A stretch of DNA of 64,000 nt from Panacagrimonas sp965216805 (GCF_965216805.1 NZ_CBDCGN010000002.1:1860001-1924000), one strand, 5' to 3'; numbered from the stretch's first letter, positions 26,140 through 36,768 are shown. Numbers and translations: made by a program. Notes: generated by a model from the letters alone, not told the origin.

Positions 26140-27322
26140 GGTCCTGCTGGCTGGCGTCTTTCGAGGATTCAGATACGGCATCGACCTCGCGTGCCGCCCT
26201 GACGATATCCATCGGGTTGCGCAGCCAAACGTCGCGTTGCGGATAGGGAACCTCGATGTGGCGCTCGCGCAGCGCGCGATACACCGCGTAGCGCAGGTCG
26301 CTGGCCACGCTGCCGCGCGCATAGATGTCGCGTACGTTAGCCTGCAGTTCGAAGGTCAGGCTGGAATCGGCAATCGCGGTGAAAACCACGGCCGGCCCCG
26401 TCACGTCCAGGCGTTCGCCGTCCTGGATCACCAACGGATGCAGGCGCGCCAGCTCCAGCAGCAGATCGCGCACCTGTTCAGGATCGCTACCGTAGGCGAC
26501 GTTCACCGACACCACTGCTCGGCCCAGGCTGTTCCGATAGTTCCAGTTTTGCAGCTCCGAGCTGAGCAGCACCGAGTTGGGCACCATCACGCTGACACGG
26601 TCGGCGTTCTCCAGCTCGGTGGAGCGGATGCGGATGCGCCGGACGAAACCCTCGGATTGCCCGACCTTGATGTAGTCGCCCAGCCGCACCGGTCGCTCGA
26701 ACAGCAAGATCAGGCCGGACACGAAGTTGTTGACGATGTTCTGGAGGCCGAAGCCGATGCCGACCGACAAGGCGCCGGCCACCAGCGCGATCTTGGACAG
26801 GTCCAGTCCCGCTGCGGCCAGTCCCACCAGCGTCGCCACCACGAACGCGGCGTAGCCGTACAAGGTCGCCACCGACATGCGCACACTGGGTTCCAGTCCG
26901 GTGCGCGGCAGCCAGTCCCGTTCCAGCTTGCGTTTGAACCAGCGGGTGAAGGTCACCAGCAGAAAGAACGCCAAGGCCCCCAGAATCAGCTTGCCAGGCA
27001 CCACGGTGCTGTCGCCCACACTGATGCCGGTTCCCAGCAGGCCATCGACAAAGCTCGCGCCCAGTTCATCCAGCCCCCACAGCCGCAACAGTCCGTAGCC
27101 CAGCAGGCTCCACAGGACCAGTTGCAGCACGCGGGTGGCCCAGCGCAGCTCGGGGACCGGCTGGTCCGGCGCCACGCCAAGCCGCCGCCGCAGCGCCTGT
27201 TGCCAGGCGTAGCGACCGCGATCCAGGCTACGGGCCAGAAACTCGATCAGGACCGAAGCAGCGACGCCGGTTGCCGCCACGGCGAGCGCGGACCACGGCC
27301 AATGCGCGGGAAGATCGATCAT
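26126..27322 (-). CDS. MscS-family mechanosensitive ion channel
   Basis: A small-conductance mechanosensitive channel of about 398 residues in the inner membrane. Four membrane segments precede the pore region. The pore helix and gate follow the family pattern ALSVGIGFGLQNIVNNFVSG around residue 190. The beta domain begins with LFERPVRLGDYIKVG and continues with the cytoplasmic alpha/beta cage. It would release solutes under hypo-osmotic shock. I start at the ATG at 27322; a GTG nine codons upstream is possible. The 3' end overlaps the hydrolase gene. Confidence 0.88.
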   Translation of the reverse strand: MIDLPAHWPWSALAVAATGVAASVLIEFLARSLDRGRYAWQQALRRRLGVAPDQPVPELRWATRVLQLVLWSLLGYGLLRLWGLDELGASFVDGLLGTGISVGDSTVVPGKLILGALAFFLLVTFTRWFKRKLERDWLPRTGLEPSVRMSVATLYGYAAFVVATLVGLAAAGLDLSKIALVAGALSVGIGFGLQNIVNNFVSGLILLFERPVRLGDYIKVGQSEGFVRRIRIRSTELENADRVSVMVPNSVLLSSELQNWNYRNSLGRAVVSVNVAYGSDPEQVRDLLLELARLHPLVIQDGERLDVTGPAVVFTAIADSSLTFELQANVRDIYARGSVASDLRYAVYRALRERHIEVPYPQRDVWLRNPMDIVRAAREVDAVSESSKDASQQDHASP

Positions 27323-27478
27323 AAGGCGGATTCTAAGGGCGGCAGCCACCCGAATTGCGTTGCTGTGCCGACCGGTTGGACCGCCCGATAGGCAAACACC
27401 TGACTGGACGCTGCCGGCTGAGTCTGGTCTCGTGCCGGATGCGTAATGTCATGCGCCCAGATCAAGAGGACCCCCCGG

Positions 27479-28975
27479 ATGTCCCGTCTGCACGTCGCCC
27501 CGTTTGCCGGTTTGCTGGTGTTGCTGCTTGCCGGATGTGCCACGACTTCCACGCCGCCGCGGCCGCTGGTGCCACAGGGCGACGACTGCCTCGCCCTGTT
27601 CGAACAGGTGGATCAGCGCATCGAAGCCGCTGGCGTCGCCGATGCCGGCTACGCCCGCATCGAAGGCTATCCCTACCTGCGCAGCGACCGCTTTTCGGCA
27701 TCTTTCGCGTCGGAAATTTCCGACATGGACACGTTCTGGGAGTGGGTGGGCTATCTGCGTGCCAACGAGGACGAGGCCCGCGACATCGAGTTGCGCAACC
27801 TGGGGCTGGATCGCCAGACCGCCTCTTCCACGTTGATCGACCTGCGCGGCTGTGGCGCCTGGCTGCGCAGCTGGGAGCTGGACGACAAGGCGTTCCGCGA
27901 ACACCTGCTGTCCGTCGTCACGCCGCCGCACGAGTACTCCACGGTTGCCCGCACGCTGGGCCTGTACCCGCTGGCCAAGCCCTTTCTGAACCGCGGTGTG
28001 CGCGAATATCAGGAAGAGGTGCTGGCCGAATACGCCAAGCCGCTGGACTCGCTTGAAGCGAAGGGCGAGCTGGTGTTGTGGAAAGCCAGGGTCTCCGACG
28101 AGTACGCCTACGAGACCGTGGATCTGAGTCGCAAGCCGCGCGACCGCCTGGGTCGGATCGGCATGCTGGGTTCGGAAGTGATCCAGATGGCGCAGTATCA
28201 CGCGCCGCAACTGTGGATCGACACGGCCGACGATTACGATCTGCCGGGGCAGCCCACCGTGGGCGGCGGCACGCCCGGCGTCAACGTGCGCAAGCCAGTG
28301 GTGTACTACCTGCCGGGATACACCCGTTTCGGTGGACGCAACCTGTTGCAGATCAGTTACTTCGTGTGGTTCGATCGTCACCAGTCCGGCGATTCCGCCG
28401 AAGGTCCGCTGGACGGCGTGATCTGGCGCGTCACCTTCGACGAGCGCGGGCAGCCGCTGATGCACGACACCATCCACGCCTGCGGTTGCTATCACTTTGC
28501 CTATCCGGTGCGCGACATGCGGCGTCGCGAGGTGCCCGACGACCGGGAGACCATGTTGTTCCCGCAGGCGCAGGTGCCCGAGGGACAGATCACGGTGCGC
28601 CTGAAATCGGGCACCCACGCGGTGCAGCGTGTGCTTGCGGCCGATCAGGCGCGGGCGGCCGGAGGGCGCGAGTACGAGCTGCAACCCTACGACGAACTGT
28701 TGTTGCTGCCCCTGCCCGAAGGCGGCACGCGCAGCCTGTTCGGACCCGACGGCTTGGTTGCCGGCACCGAGCGCGGCGAACGTTTCTGGCTATGGCCGAG
28801 CGGCGTGCGCAGCGCCGGCGCCATGCGCCAGTGGGGCCGACACGCCACTACCTTCGTCGGCCAGACTCATTTCGACGATCCGTTCCTGTTCGAAACGGTG
28901 CTGGTGGCACCGCCGTTCGAAGGGCCGGCGCTCGCCGCCGATCCGCACGCCGCAGAGATTCCGCTGATGCGCTGA
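27479..28975 (+). CDS. Predicted lipoprotein of unknown function
   Basis: The 498-residue protein has a lipoprotein signal peptide. A basic start (MSRLHV), a hydrophobic core and the lipobox LLAGC put the acylated Cys near residue 20. It should be anchored in the outer or inner membrane facing the periplasm. The mature protein contains no cofactor motif I know. Notable blocks are CGAWLRSWELDDKAF, LGRIGMLGSEVIQMAQYHAPQLWIDT, KPVVYYLPGYTRFGGRNLLQISYFVWF and DTIHACGCYHFAYP. The last two suggest an enzyme-like core with conserved Cys/His. The ATG at 27479 has AGAGGA nine bases upstream. Confidence 0.65.
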   Translation: MSRLHVAPFAGLLVLLLAGCATTSTPPRPLVPQGDDCLALFEQVDQRIEAAGVADAGYARIEGYPYLRSDRFSASFASEISDMDTFWEWVGYLRANEDEARDIELRNLGLDRQTASSTLIDLRGCGAWLRSWELDDKAFREHLLSVVTPPHEYSTVARTLGLYPLAKPFLNRGVREYQEEVLAEYAKPLDSLEAKGELVLWKARVSDEYAYETVDLSRKPRDRLGRIGMLGSEVIQMAQYHAPQLWIDTADDYDLPGQPTVGGGTPGVNVRKPVVYYLPGYTRFGGRNLLQISYFVWFDRHQSGDSAEGPLDGVIWRVTFDERGQPLMHDTIHACGCYHFAYPVRDMRRREVPDDRETMLFPQAQVPEGQITVRLKSGTHAVQRVLAADQARAAGGREYELQPYDELLLLPLPEGGTRSLFGPDGLVAGTERGERFWLWPSGVRSAGAMRQWGRHATTFVGQTHFDDPFLFETVLVAPPFEGPALAADPHAAEIPLMR

Positions 28976-28984
28976 GCACGGGTC

Positions 28985-30469
28985 CTACGAAGAGCAACTC
29001 ACCGCAATATGCGCGGCCTGCGGTGGCGGCGGCGCGGCATAGCGTTCGCGCTCGGGCTGCTCGTCGAACGGCCGTGACAGAACCTGCATCAGGCAGTCCA
29101 CCTCGGTGTCCTCGCCATGTTCGCTTAGTTCGATCGCGGTCTGCGCCAGGTGATTGCGCAGCACGTACTTCGGATTCACCGCGTTCATCCGCACGGCGCG
29201 TGCGGGGTCGTCGCTGTCCTCCGCCTGCAGGCGCGCGCGGTAATCCTGCAACCAGGCGTCGAAGGCGGCGACGTCGGTAATCTCGTCGCGGATCGGCGGC
29301 GCAATCGTCGCGTCGCAGCGCACCGCCGCCAGCCCGCGAAAGCAGCGGGTGAAGTCGTTGGCGCCACGATCGAGAATATTCAGAAAAGCATTGATCAGAT
29401 CCCGATCGCCGTCACGCGTGTCGAGCAGGCCCAGCTTCGCGCGCCAGCCCTCAAGCACGGCGTCTGCGTACGCGCCGGGGTAGCGGGCCAGGATGCCCTG
29501 GGCGATCTCCACCGCGGTCTCGGGCGTTTCATGCAGCAAGGGCAGGGTGGCCTGCAGCAGGCGCGAACAGTTCCAGTAACCGATGCGCGGCTGCTGGTCG
29601 TAGGCATAGCGGCCGGCTTCGTCGGAGTGATTGCAGATGTGACCGCTCTGGAAGCCGTCCAGGAAACCGTAGGGGCCGTAATCGATGGTCAGCCCCAGGA
29701 TGGAGAAGTTGTCGGTATTCATCACCCCGTGGCAGAAACCCACCGTCTGCCAGCGCGCCATAAGCCTGGCAGTGCGCTCCACGATCTCGCCCAGCCATGC
29801 CGCGTATTTGTCGGGGCGTGCGGCCAGGTGCGCGAAATGTCCGTCGATCACGTGGTCGGCCAGCGGCGCCAGACGCTCGTGCTGGTGAAGGTAGAAGAAA
29901 TACTCGAAATGGCCGAAGCGCACGAAGCTGGGGGCCACCCGGCACACGACGGCGGCGGTCTCCAGCGTCTCACGCTGTACCGGGTCCGGCGATGCCACCA
30001 GCGCCAGTGCGCGTGTGGTCGGAATACCCAGCGCTTGCATGGCCTCCGAGCACAGATATTCGCGAATGGACGAGCGCAACACTGCGCGGCCGTCGGCAAA
30101 GCGCGAATAAGGCGTGCGCCCCGCGCCCTTGAGCTGCAGCTCGAACAGGTCGCCTTGCGGGTTGCGAAGCTGTCCCAACAGCAGGGCGCGACCATCGCCA
30201 AGCTGCGGTACGAAATGCCCAAACTGGTGTCCGGCGTAGACGGTGGCGATAGCCTTGTCGCCGGGCCGGCTCGCATTGCCGGAAAGCAACGCCAGCAGCT
30301 CGGGGTCTTGTGTGTCGGCCGCCGATAGACCGATCTGACCGGCCAGCTCGGTGTTGAAATGAACCATGCGTGGCGCCGACAGCGGCTCTGGGCGGACGCG
30401 GGTGTAATAGGCCTCGGGCAATTGCAGAAAGCGGTCGACCCAGTCGAGTTGCAACAGTGCAGTAGACAT
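28985..30469 (-). CDS. selO: Protein adenylyltransferase SelO (YdiU)
   Basis: SelO is a pseudokinase-fold enzyme that transfers AMP from ATP to protein hydroxyls. The 494-residue chain carries the family blocks YAGHQFGHFVPQLGDGRALLLG (inverted nucleotide-binding loop), GAGRTPYSRFADGRAVLRSSIRE and CHGVMNTDNFSILGLTIDYGPYGF, with the metal-binding NTDN and D(Y)GP. It ends in Cys-Ser-Ser, matching the conserved C-terminal Cys or Sec position; no in-frame TGA is read through. It is convergent with the lipoprotein gene. Confidence 0.93.
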   Translation of the reverse strand: MSTALLQLDWVDRFLQLPEAYYTRVRPEPLSAPRMVHFNTELAGQIGLSAADTQDPELLALLSGNASRPGDKAIATVYAGHQFGHFVPQLGDGRALLLGQLRNPQGDLFELQLKGAGRTPYSRFADGRAVLRSSIREYLCSEAMQALGIPTTRALALVASPDPVQRETLETAAVVCRVAPSFVRFGHFEYFFYLHQHERLAPLADHVIDGHFAHLAARPDKYAAWLGEIVERTARLMARWQTVGFCHGVMNTDNFSILGLTIDYGPYGFLDGFQSGHICNHSDEAGRYAYDQQPRIGYWNCSRLLQATLPLLHETPETAVEIAQGILARYPGAYADAVLEGWRAKLGLLDTRDGDRDLINAFLNILDRGANDFTRCFRGLAAVRCDATIAPPIRDEITDVAAFDAWLQDYRARLQAEDSDDPARAVRMNAVNPKYVLRNHLAQTAIELSEHGEDTEVDCLMQVLSRPFDEQPERERYAAPPPPQAAHIAVSCSS

Positions 30470-30534
30470 GCACCCATTGTGCGCCAGGCCGGCACAGTGG
30501 GATACGCTCTGCCCTGATCTACCGGAATGCAGAC

Positions 30535-30720
30535 ATGAATCTGGACAACATCGGACTGTGGGGCATCCTGGTCCTGGTCGCCGACATCTACGCCATCATC
30601 AACATCGTCGGCAGCCGCGCCGAACCGCTTAAAAAGGCGTTGTGGATCGTGCTGATCCTGGTTCTTCCGGTGCTGGGCTTCATCATCTGGCTGCTGCTGG
30701 GACCCAAGTCTTCGCGCTAG
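30535..30720 (+). CDS. Small PLDc_N-domain membrane protein
   Basis: This 61-residue protein has two membrane helices: residues 8-27 (LWGILVLVADIYAIINIVGS) and about 35-55 (ALWIVLILVLPVLGFIIWLLLG), joined by a short basic loop. The pattern is that of the N-terminal membrane domain of cardiolipin synthases (PLDc_N), but no phospholipase domain follows. Its TAG stop lies in the palindrome CTAG that also supplies the stop of the convergent gene at 30717. Confidence 0.75.
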   Translation: MNLDNIGLWGILVLVADIYAIINIVGSRAEPLKKALWIVLILVLPVLGFIIWLLLGPKSSR

Positions 30721-31706
30721 GAGCCCGACAGCCCCAGCAATGCCCTGAGTTCGCGCGGCATCAACGGCGTCTTGCCGGGACCGGCCTCGATCAGTTCGAC
30801 CAACCTGGCGTTGATCGGCGAGGGCAGGCCTGCCGTGTGGCTCAGGCGCAGCACTTCGCCGTTGAGCTGAACCACCTCGGTGCGACGGTGCGCCTGCACG
30901 TCCGCCACCATCGACGGATACGCGCCCTCGCGCACGCCGTTGCGGTACTTGGCGAACCACCAGGGCAGCGGGCCGCCATGCAGCAGCAGGCTGCGATAGA
31001 CCGGGTAGGGCACGATCAACGGCAGCTTCCACGGCGTGCGCGTGGCTGCCAGCGCGGCAGTGGCTTCGTCCAGCGTGGCCACGTAGATACTCCGCAGATC
31101 GGGGTCGCAGAACAAATCCTTGAACGTGGTATGGGTGGCGGCGCAGATGGCGTTGGCCAGATTGATCAGCAGCTTGCCCCATACCGCCTCGTCGCCCTGC
31201 GCCGCCTCGACCGTCATGCCGACGCCGCGGAAAACGCCGAGCAACACCGGGTCGTCGGAGCCGAGCACGATCTCGGCGCGTGTGGTCAACCGCGCATGCA
31301 GCGGCGCCTGCAACTGGCCGTTCATCATCACGCTCATGGGCACGATGCGCGCGCCGGGTCGCGCGTGGCGCAGCGCGCGCAGGGGCGCCACACCGTTGAG
31401 AGTGGACACCAGCGTGCAGTGCGCGGGTATCGGGTCGGGGAGCCGTGTCAGCAGCGCATCGAGGTCCGGATACTTGACGCCGATCAGCAACTGGTCGACC
31501 TGGTCCAGATCGAGCGACTCCAGAAGATGCGGACGCGCCGCCAGTAGCGGCGGGCGGCGGTCGGGGAAATCGACGCGCAGGTGCTCGACGGGACCAAAGC
31601 GCGCCAGGTCCTTGGGACGCGCGTACAGGCCCACGTCGCGTCCGGCCGCGACCAGGTATGTCGCCAGGATGGTGCCGACCGCGCCGGTGCCGACGATCAG
31701 GATCAC
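30717..31706 (-). CDS. Ketopantoate reductase-like (ApbA/PanE) protein
   Basis: A predicted NADPH-dependent 2-dehydropantoate reductase family member of 329 residues. The N-terminal nucleotide-binding fold reads MILIVGTGAVGTILATYL. The catalytic region has EAVWGKLLINLANAICA, with the conserved Lys and Asn, and the C-terminal helical domain contains YPSMVADVQAHRRTEVVQLNGEVLR. Its start is a GTG at 31706. True ketopantoate reductase activity is uncertain because many family members have other substrates. It is divergent from the cyclase-like gene by 29 bases. Confidence 0.8.
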   Translation of the reverse strand: MILIVGTGAVGTILATYLVAAGRDVGLYARPKDLARFGPVEHLRVDFPDRRPPLLAARPHLLESLDLDQVDQLLIGVKYPDLDALLTRLPDPIPAHCTLVSTLNGVAPLRALRHARPGARIVPMSVMMNGQLQAPLHARLTTRAEIVLGSDDPVLLGVFRGVGMTVEAAQGDEAVWGKLLINLANAICAATHTTFKDLFCDPDLRSIYVATLDEATAALAATRTPWKLPLIVPYPVYRSLLLHGGPLPWWFAKYRNGVREGAYPSMVADVQAHRRTEVVQLNGEVLRLSHTAGLPSPINARLVELIEAGPGKTPLMPRELRALLGLSGS

Positions 31707-31735
31707 GCGTCCACCTCCTCACCTATCATGGACGC

Positions 31736-34700
31736 ATGATGCCTTGTCCCAGTTGTGCGGCCGATAACCCGCCCGGCTCGCGGTTCTGCAATCAATGTGC
31801 CGCGCCGCTGGTCCGGGCAGCGATCGGTCCGACGCCGGACCGCGCCGGCTACACGCCGCGACATCTGGTCGAGAAAGTCCTGCGGCATCGCTCCGCCCTG
31901 GTCGGCGAGCGCAAGCGCGTCACCGTGTTGTTTGCCGACATCAAGGGCTCCACGCGCCTGGCCGGGCAGGCCGGCGCCGAAGCCTGGCACGCCATACTCG
32001 ACCGCTTCTTCTCGCTGCTGGCGCAGGCGGTGCATCGCTACGAGGGCACTGTCAACCAGTACACCGGCGACGGCGTGATGGCGCTGTTCGGCGCGCCGGT
32101 GGCGCACGAAGATCACGCGCTGCGTGCCTGTCATGCCGCACTGGACATGCAGGCTGCGATCCGTGCGTTTGCCGACGAACTGCGCTTGCAGCGCGCGCTC
32201 AATCTCACCCTGCGCATCGGCTTGAACACCGGCGAGGTGGTGGTGGGCCGTATCGGCGACGACCTGCGCATGGACTACACCGCGCAGGGCGCCACAGTGA
32301 ATCTGGCCGCACGACTGGAGCAGATCTGCGAACCTGGACAGGTCTATCTGTCGCGCGCCACCGCGATGCAGATCCAGGATCGATTCTCGCTGCGCGGCCT
32401 GGGCGCCATGCAGGTCGACGGCATCGATCAAGCGGTGCAGGTGTTCGCGCTGGAAAGCTACGACCGCGCCGCTGCCAAGGCGCCGCGGCGGCTGAGCGGC
32501 GGTGCTGCCGGACTCCATGGACGCCAGGCCGAACTGGCGCAACTGCGCGCGTTACTGGACGAGGTGGGGCAGGGCCGTGGACGGGTGGTCGGCATGGTCG
32601 GCACTGCCGGCATCGGCAAGTCGCGTCTGTGTCACGAATTGCTGGTGGAGGCCCGGCAGCGCGGCATCGCGACGCATCGCACCACCGCATCGCCGTACGC
32701 GCGGCAGCTGTCGATGGCCGCGCCGCGCGATCTGTATCTTTCGCGCATCGGCTGCCCGCCGGACGCCGACGCCGAAGACATTCGTGCTTGTATCGAAGCT
32801 GAGCTGCCGGGGTCGCTGCGCAGTCGACCGGGCGCGCTGGGTTCCGTGATGGAGTTCGCTGGCGTCGGCCGTCCTGGCGAACTCACCGAAGCCCAGGCGG
32901 CGAGCTTGCGCCAACCCATGATGCGGCAGCTGGCGCAATACCTTTCGCGCGCCGATTCCCCGCAGGTCCTGCTGTTCGAGGACCTGCAGCATCTCGACGC
33001 ACTGACCCTGGAATTCGTGCGTCTGCTGGCCGCGGCGGTGGCTGCAACACCGACCCTGCTGCTGCTGAGCTGGCGCGCCGACGCTGCCCGCATGGACCTG
33101 CCGGGCCTGCATCAGACCCTGCAGCTCCCGCCGCTGGCCCCGGAGGCGTCGAGCCGTCTGGCTGCCGCCTGGCTGGGCCCGCATCGCTCGCTGGCAGGAC
33201 TGGCGGCGCGCATCGCCGAGCGCGCGGACGGCAATCCCTACTTCGTCGAAGAGGCGGTGATCGCACTGGCCGAGACCGGCCACCTGACGGGCACGCAGGG
33301 CGCTTATCGGCTGCAGCTGCCGATCGCGCAGTTGCCGATCCCCGACACGGTCCATGCACTCGTCGCCGCGCGGATCGACCGGCTGCCGCCGCCGCAGAAA
33401 GCCTGGCTGCAGCGGGCAGCGGTGATCGGGCCGGACTTCGATACCGACCTGCTGGCCGAACTGAGCGATGATCGTGCCGATCCACGGCCCGCGCTCGCGG
33501 CGCTGGAACAGTTCGGCCTGCTCCAACGCGAGGGCGACGTCTGGCGCTTCGCACAGCCGCTGCTGCGCGAGGTGGCCTACGACGCCCAACTGCGGGCCAG
33601 CCGGGTTGCCTTGCACGCGCAGCTAGCGGCGGCCATGGAAGTGCGCAGCGCCGGACAATCCACGCAAGCGGTCGCGCGCAGCGTTGCCGCGCACTGGGCG
33701 CTGGCCCGGCAATGGCTGGCTGCGGCGCGCTGGAATCTGGAAGCGGCAGATGGTATTCCGCCCGCGATCCGCACATCTCCGTGGAACAGTTTCGTCAGGC
33801 CGCGCTGCATCTGGATCGCGCCGACGACGACACCCAGGTGCGACGGCTGCGTATCACCGCCTGGGCGGGCCTGCTGCGCATGGCCAATTTCGTCAGCCTC
33901 GATTCCACCGAACTGGACCAGGCCTACGCGCAGGCGGCGCAGTTGGCACAAACCCTGGACGACGCCCAGGCGGCCGCCGAGCTGGATATCTCTTACAGCA
34001 ACCTGCGTCTGCTGCGCGGCGATGCGGAGCATGCGGTGCAACTGGTGGAGTCGGCACTGGCACGTGCGCCGGTCGATATCCGCGCGCAGCTGGCGGACCG
34101 TTTCCGTCTGCCGATCCTGCTCGCCTATGGCTCGCTCGGACGGTTCCGCCAGGGCATCGACGTGGTCAATGCCTGCTGCGGCACGGACTGGTGGGAGGGG
34201 CCGATCAACGCCGACAACAGCGGCTCGCGCGGCTATCTGGTTCTGCACTTGGGGTGGAGCGGTCGACTGCCGCAAGCAGGCCGGGACCTGGCATGCGCCA
34301 TCGAACTGATCGAGCGCGACGGCCGCAGCAGCAGCTGGATGCACGGCCTGCGGGTGGAGCTGGCGTGGCTCTCCGGTGATCTGCGCGACGTGCTGGAGGA
34401 GGCCGACCGCGCCGTCGAGCAGGCCGTCGCGTTTCGCAGCCTGTATTTCGATGCCCTGGCATCGCGCGCGCGTGGCCAGGCCCTGCTGATGACCGGCGAC
34501 GCCGCTGGCGCCGTGCGGGTCCTCCAGGACGGACTGCCGCTGGTGGCGCGCGGCACCGGTGCGTATCCCTTCCAGCCCTACCATCTGGCGGTGCTGTCCG
34601 AGGCGCTCGGCAGCCTCGGCCGCCACGAGGAAGCCGCCGCCCACAGCCTGGCGGCCGTCCGCGCAGCGGCCGGGATTGGCGTTCGCATGTGGGAACTGCG

Positions 34701-34974
34701 CGCTTGGATCGCGCGTCTGGCTTTGCCGGCTGCGGTGCTGAGCGCCGACTTCGCCGCCGCCGGTTTTGCGCGTGCCAGGGCTTTGCTGGTGGAGATGGAC
34801 GCGAGCGGCGTCGCTCCGCGCCTCGCCGAACTGGAGGCGCTGCGCGACGCTGATCCAGGATCGCGGCGACCAAAGCTGCTGGAAGCGGCGGCCGCCTACG
34901 AGAAGATCGGTGCGGCGGATCACGCGCAGCGGGTGCGCGCCGCGGCGCAACAGCGTCTGGACCGGCCGCCGTGA
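31736..34974 (+). pseudogene. Class III adenylate/guanylate cyclase-AAA ATPase protein, frameshifted
   Basis: Two frames together encode one large signalling protein. The first, from ATG 31736, holds a zinc ribbon (CPSC at 3-6, CNQC near 18), a class III cyclase domain (RVTVLFADIKGSTRLAG, NQYTGDGVMALFG with both metal Asp) and an AAA ATPase (Walker A GTAGIGKSRL, Walker B VLLFEDLQHL). Near 33746-33756 similarity jumps to the -1 frame (YSARDPHISVEQFRQAALHL), which continues as TPR-like helices to 34974. Restoring one base gives a total length divisible by three, about 1,079 residues. There is no homopolymer or slippery heptamer at the junction. As sequenced, the protein would end with an unrelated tail at 34309. 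The start could be either ATG of ATGATG. Confidence 0.8.
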
Positions 34975-35028
34975 AAGCGACATCGTCGGGATCGCGTTGC
35001 GATCGGGCCGTCGCTCCAAGTCCGCCGG

Positions 35029-35832
35029 CTAGCGCTGCATCTGCTCCAGGATCTGCGCAATGCGATCGCCGAGAAACTTGTTGGCGGACTTTTCCAGCGC
35101 GCGAGACACTTCGGCCTCTACCGCCATCATCGCCAGCGGTCGCAGGCGCCAAACCGTTTCCGCCAGCTTGGGCACGTCTTCGCGCGGCGGCAGTTCGCCT
35201 TCGCCGTAACGATCGAGCAGGCGCGCGATCAGGCGCACCATCTCGTCGGCCACGCGCTGCACGTTGGCACGCAGGCCTTCGATGACCTTCAGCAGGTCGT
35301 CGAGCGGCATCCCGGCCTTGGATAGCTCGGCGCCGGCGATCAGCATCTTGGGACTCGGCGCCCGGTAACGCAGACCGTCGGGTTCCAGCAGGCCCAGCTC
35401 GATCACCTTGGCCAGGGTTCGAGGGCTGAACACGATACCGAACATGCGCAGCAGCTCGGGCAGGCTGTAGTGACGCGGGACCTCGTCCGACCACGGACTG
35501 CTGATGGCCTGCTCCAGGCCGACGATCTGGCGCAGGTCATGCCCGCGTTCCAGCGCATCGAGCAGCTCGCCGATGTTGCCCAGGGTGTAGCCGCGCGACA
35601 GCAGGCTGCCGATCAGGCGCAGCCGCGACAGATGCTCGTGGTTGTACCAGCCGGTACGGCCGCGCTTGACCGGCGGCGGCAGCAGGCCACGGTCCTGGTA
35701 GGCGCGCACGTTGCGCACAGTGGACTGCGCCTCGCGCGCCAGTTCGTCGATGGTGTATTCGCGCGCTTCGTGCGCAACGCTACCGGCCTTGCGACGGCCG
35801 GCGGCAACAGCGGTCTTGGTTCGCGTGGGCAT
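35029..35832 (-). CDS. MerR-family transcriptional regulator
   Basis: The 267-residue protein has a basic N-terminal tail, then a MerR helix-turn-helix at about residues 26-95: YTIDELAREAQSTVRNVRAY, DRGLLPPPVKRGRTGWYN, HLSRLRLIGSLLSRGYTLGNI. A long C-terminal helical domain follows (residues 120-267) with no Cys cluster or obvious ligand motif. It is divergent from the LolA-like/RND pair, so it is the likely regulator of those genes from the shared 128-base gap. That is inference from position. The ATG at 35832 is used rather than a longer in-frame start. Confidence 0.85.
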   Translation of the reverse strand: MPTRTKTAVAAGRRKAGSVAHEAREYTIDELAREAQSTVRNVRAYQDRGLLPPPVKRGRTGWYNHEHLSRLRLIGSLLSRGYTLGNIGELLDALERGHDLRQIVGLEQAISSPWSDEVPRHYSLPELLRMFGIVFSPRTLAKVIELGLLEPDGLRYRAPSPKMLIAGAELSKAGMPLDDLLKVIEGLRANVQRVADEMVRLIARLLDRYGEGELPPREDVPKLAETVWRLRPLAMMAVEAEVSRALEKSANKFLGDRIAQILEQMQR

Positions 35833-35960
35833 GGATCGCGACAGGTTGGGTGCGGCAAAGGTGCCGACATTCTGCGGCAATCGCACGCGTACGGCGCGCA
35901 AGTCACAGACAGCCGGCCGCAGCAGATAAGCTAGCCCCAAGCAGGGTCGGGGAGTCGAGC

Positions 35961-36755
35961 ATGTGCAGCTGGATACGGTGGGGGGCGCGGATCGCGGTGG
36001 GATTGGCGGTGCTGTTGGGGGCGACGGTGTCGGCCGCGGCAGACATCGACCAGATCGAAGCCTGCATGCGCGCCAACGTGCCCAAGTCGTTGCAGGTCAA
36101 GACCTTCGAGCTGATCGCCACCGATCGCTCGGGCGGCACCCGGATGCTGTCGGGCCGGCTGTACGGACGACTCGACCAGGACCTGATCGAAGCCACCCTG
36201 CGCATCGAGCTGCCGGCCGATCTGCGTGGCGCCGCGTATCTGGTGCGCGAGGCCGAGTCCGGCAAGGGCGAGGACATGTTCGTGTATCTGCCCGCACTGC
36301 AGAAAGTGCGGCGCATCTCCGGTGGCATGAAGGACAGCCCGCTATTCGGCACCGACCTTTCGTACGCGGACGTCAAGCAGATCGCCTACGCCTTTACCGA
36401 CGATAGCCTCAAGCTCGAGCGCGAGGATCGTCTGGAGGAGCGCCCGATGTGGGTGCTGTCGATGTCGCCCACGCCGGACAACGACTCGCGCTTCGATCGG
36501 GTGGAGGCCTGGATCGACCAGCAGTCCTGCATGGTCATCAAGGCGGACTTCATGCAAGCCGGCGAGGTGCGCAAGCGCTTTGTCAGTTCGGCGAGGCACC
36601 TCGCCCAGTCTGGCCCGCACTGGTACGTGAGTCAGGGCCGCATCGAGGATCTGCAGGCGCAGACGCACACCGACCTGCGGATCGTCGACGTGTTCAGCGG
36701 CCAGGACCTGGCCGATCGCCTGTTCAATCCGCGCATGTTCTACCTCGGCCCCTGA
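35961..36755 (+). CDS. LolA-like outer-membrane lipoprotein-sorting protein
   Basis: A periplasmic protein of 264 residues with a signal peptide (basic start, hydrophobic core to about residue 27, cut near VSAAADI). The mature part follows the LolA-like beta-barrel pattern of the outer membrane lipoprotein-sorting family: VYLPALQKVRRISGGMKDSPLFGTDLSYAD in the centre and WYVSQGRIEDLQAQTHTDLRIVDVF near the end. The ATG has GGAG six bases upstream. It ends 13 bases before the RND transporter gene, a pairing seen in other proteobacteria, and probably shuttles a lipid or lipoprotein for it. Confidence 0.85.
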   Translation: MCSWIRWGARIAVGLAVLLGATVSAAADIDQIEACMRANVPKSLQVKTFELIATDRSGGTRMLSGRLYGRLDQDLIEATLRIELPADLRGAAYLVREAESGKGEDMFVYLPALQKVRRISGGMKDSPLFGTDLSYADVKQIAYAFTDDSLKLEREDRLEERPMWVLSMSPTPDNDSRFDRVEAWIDQQSCMVIKADFMQAGEVRKRFVSSARHLAQSGPHWYVSQGRIEDLQAQTHTDLRIVDVFSGQDLADRLFNPRMFYLGP

Positions 36756-36768
36756 CGCGCCCGCCGTC

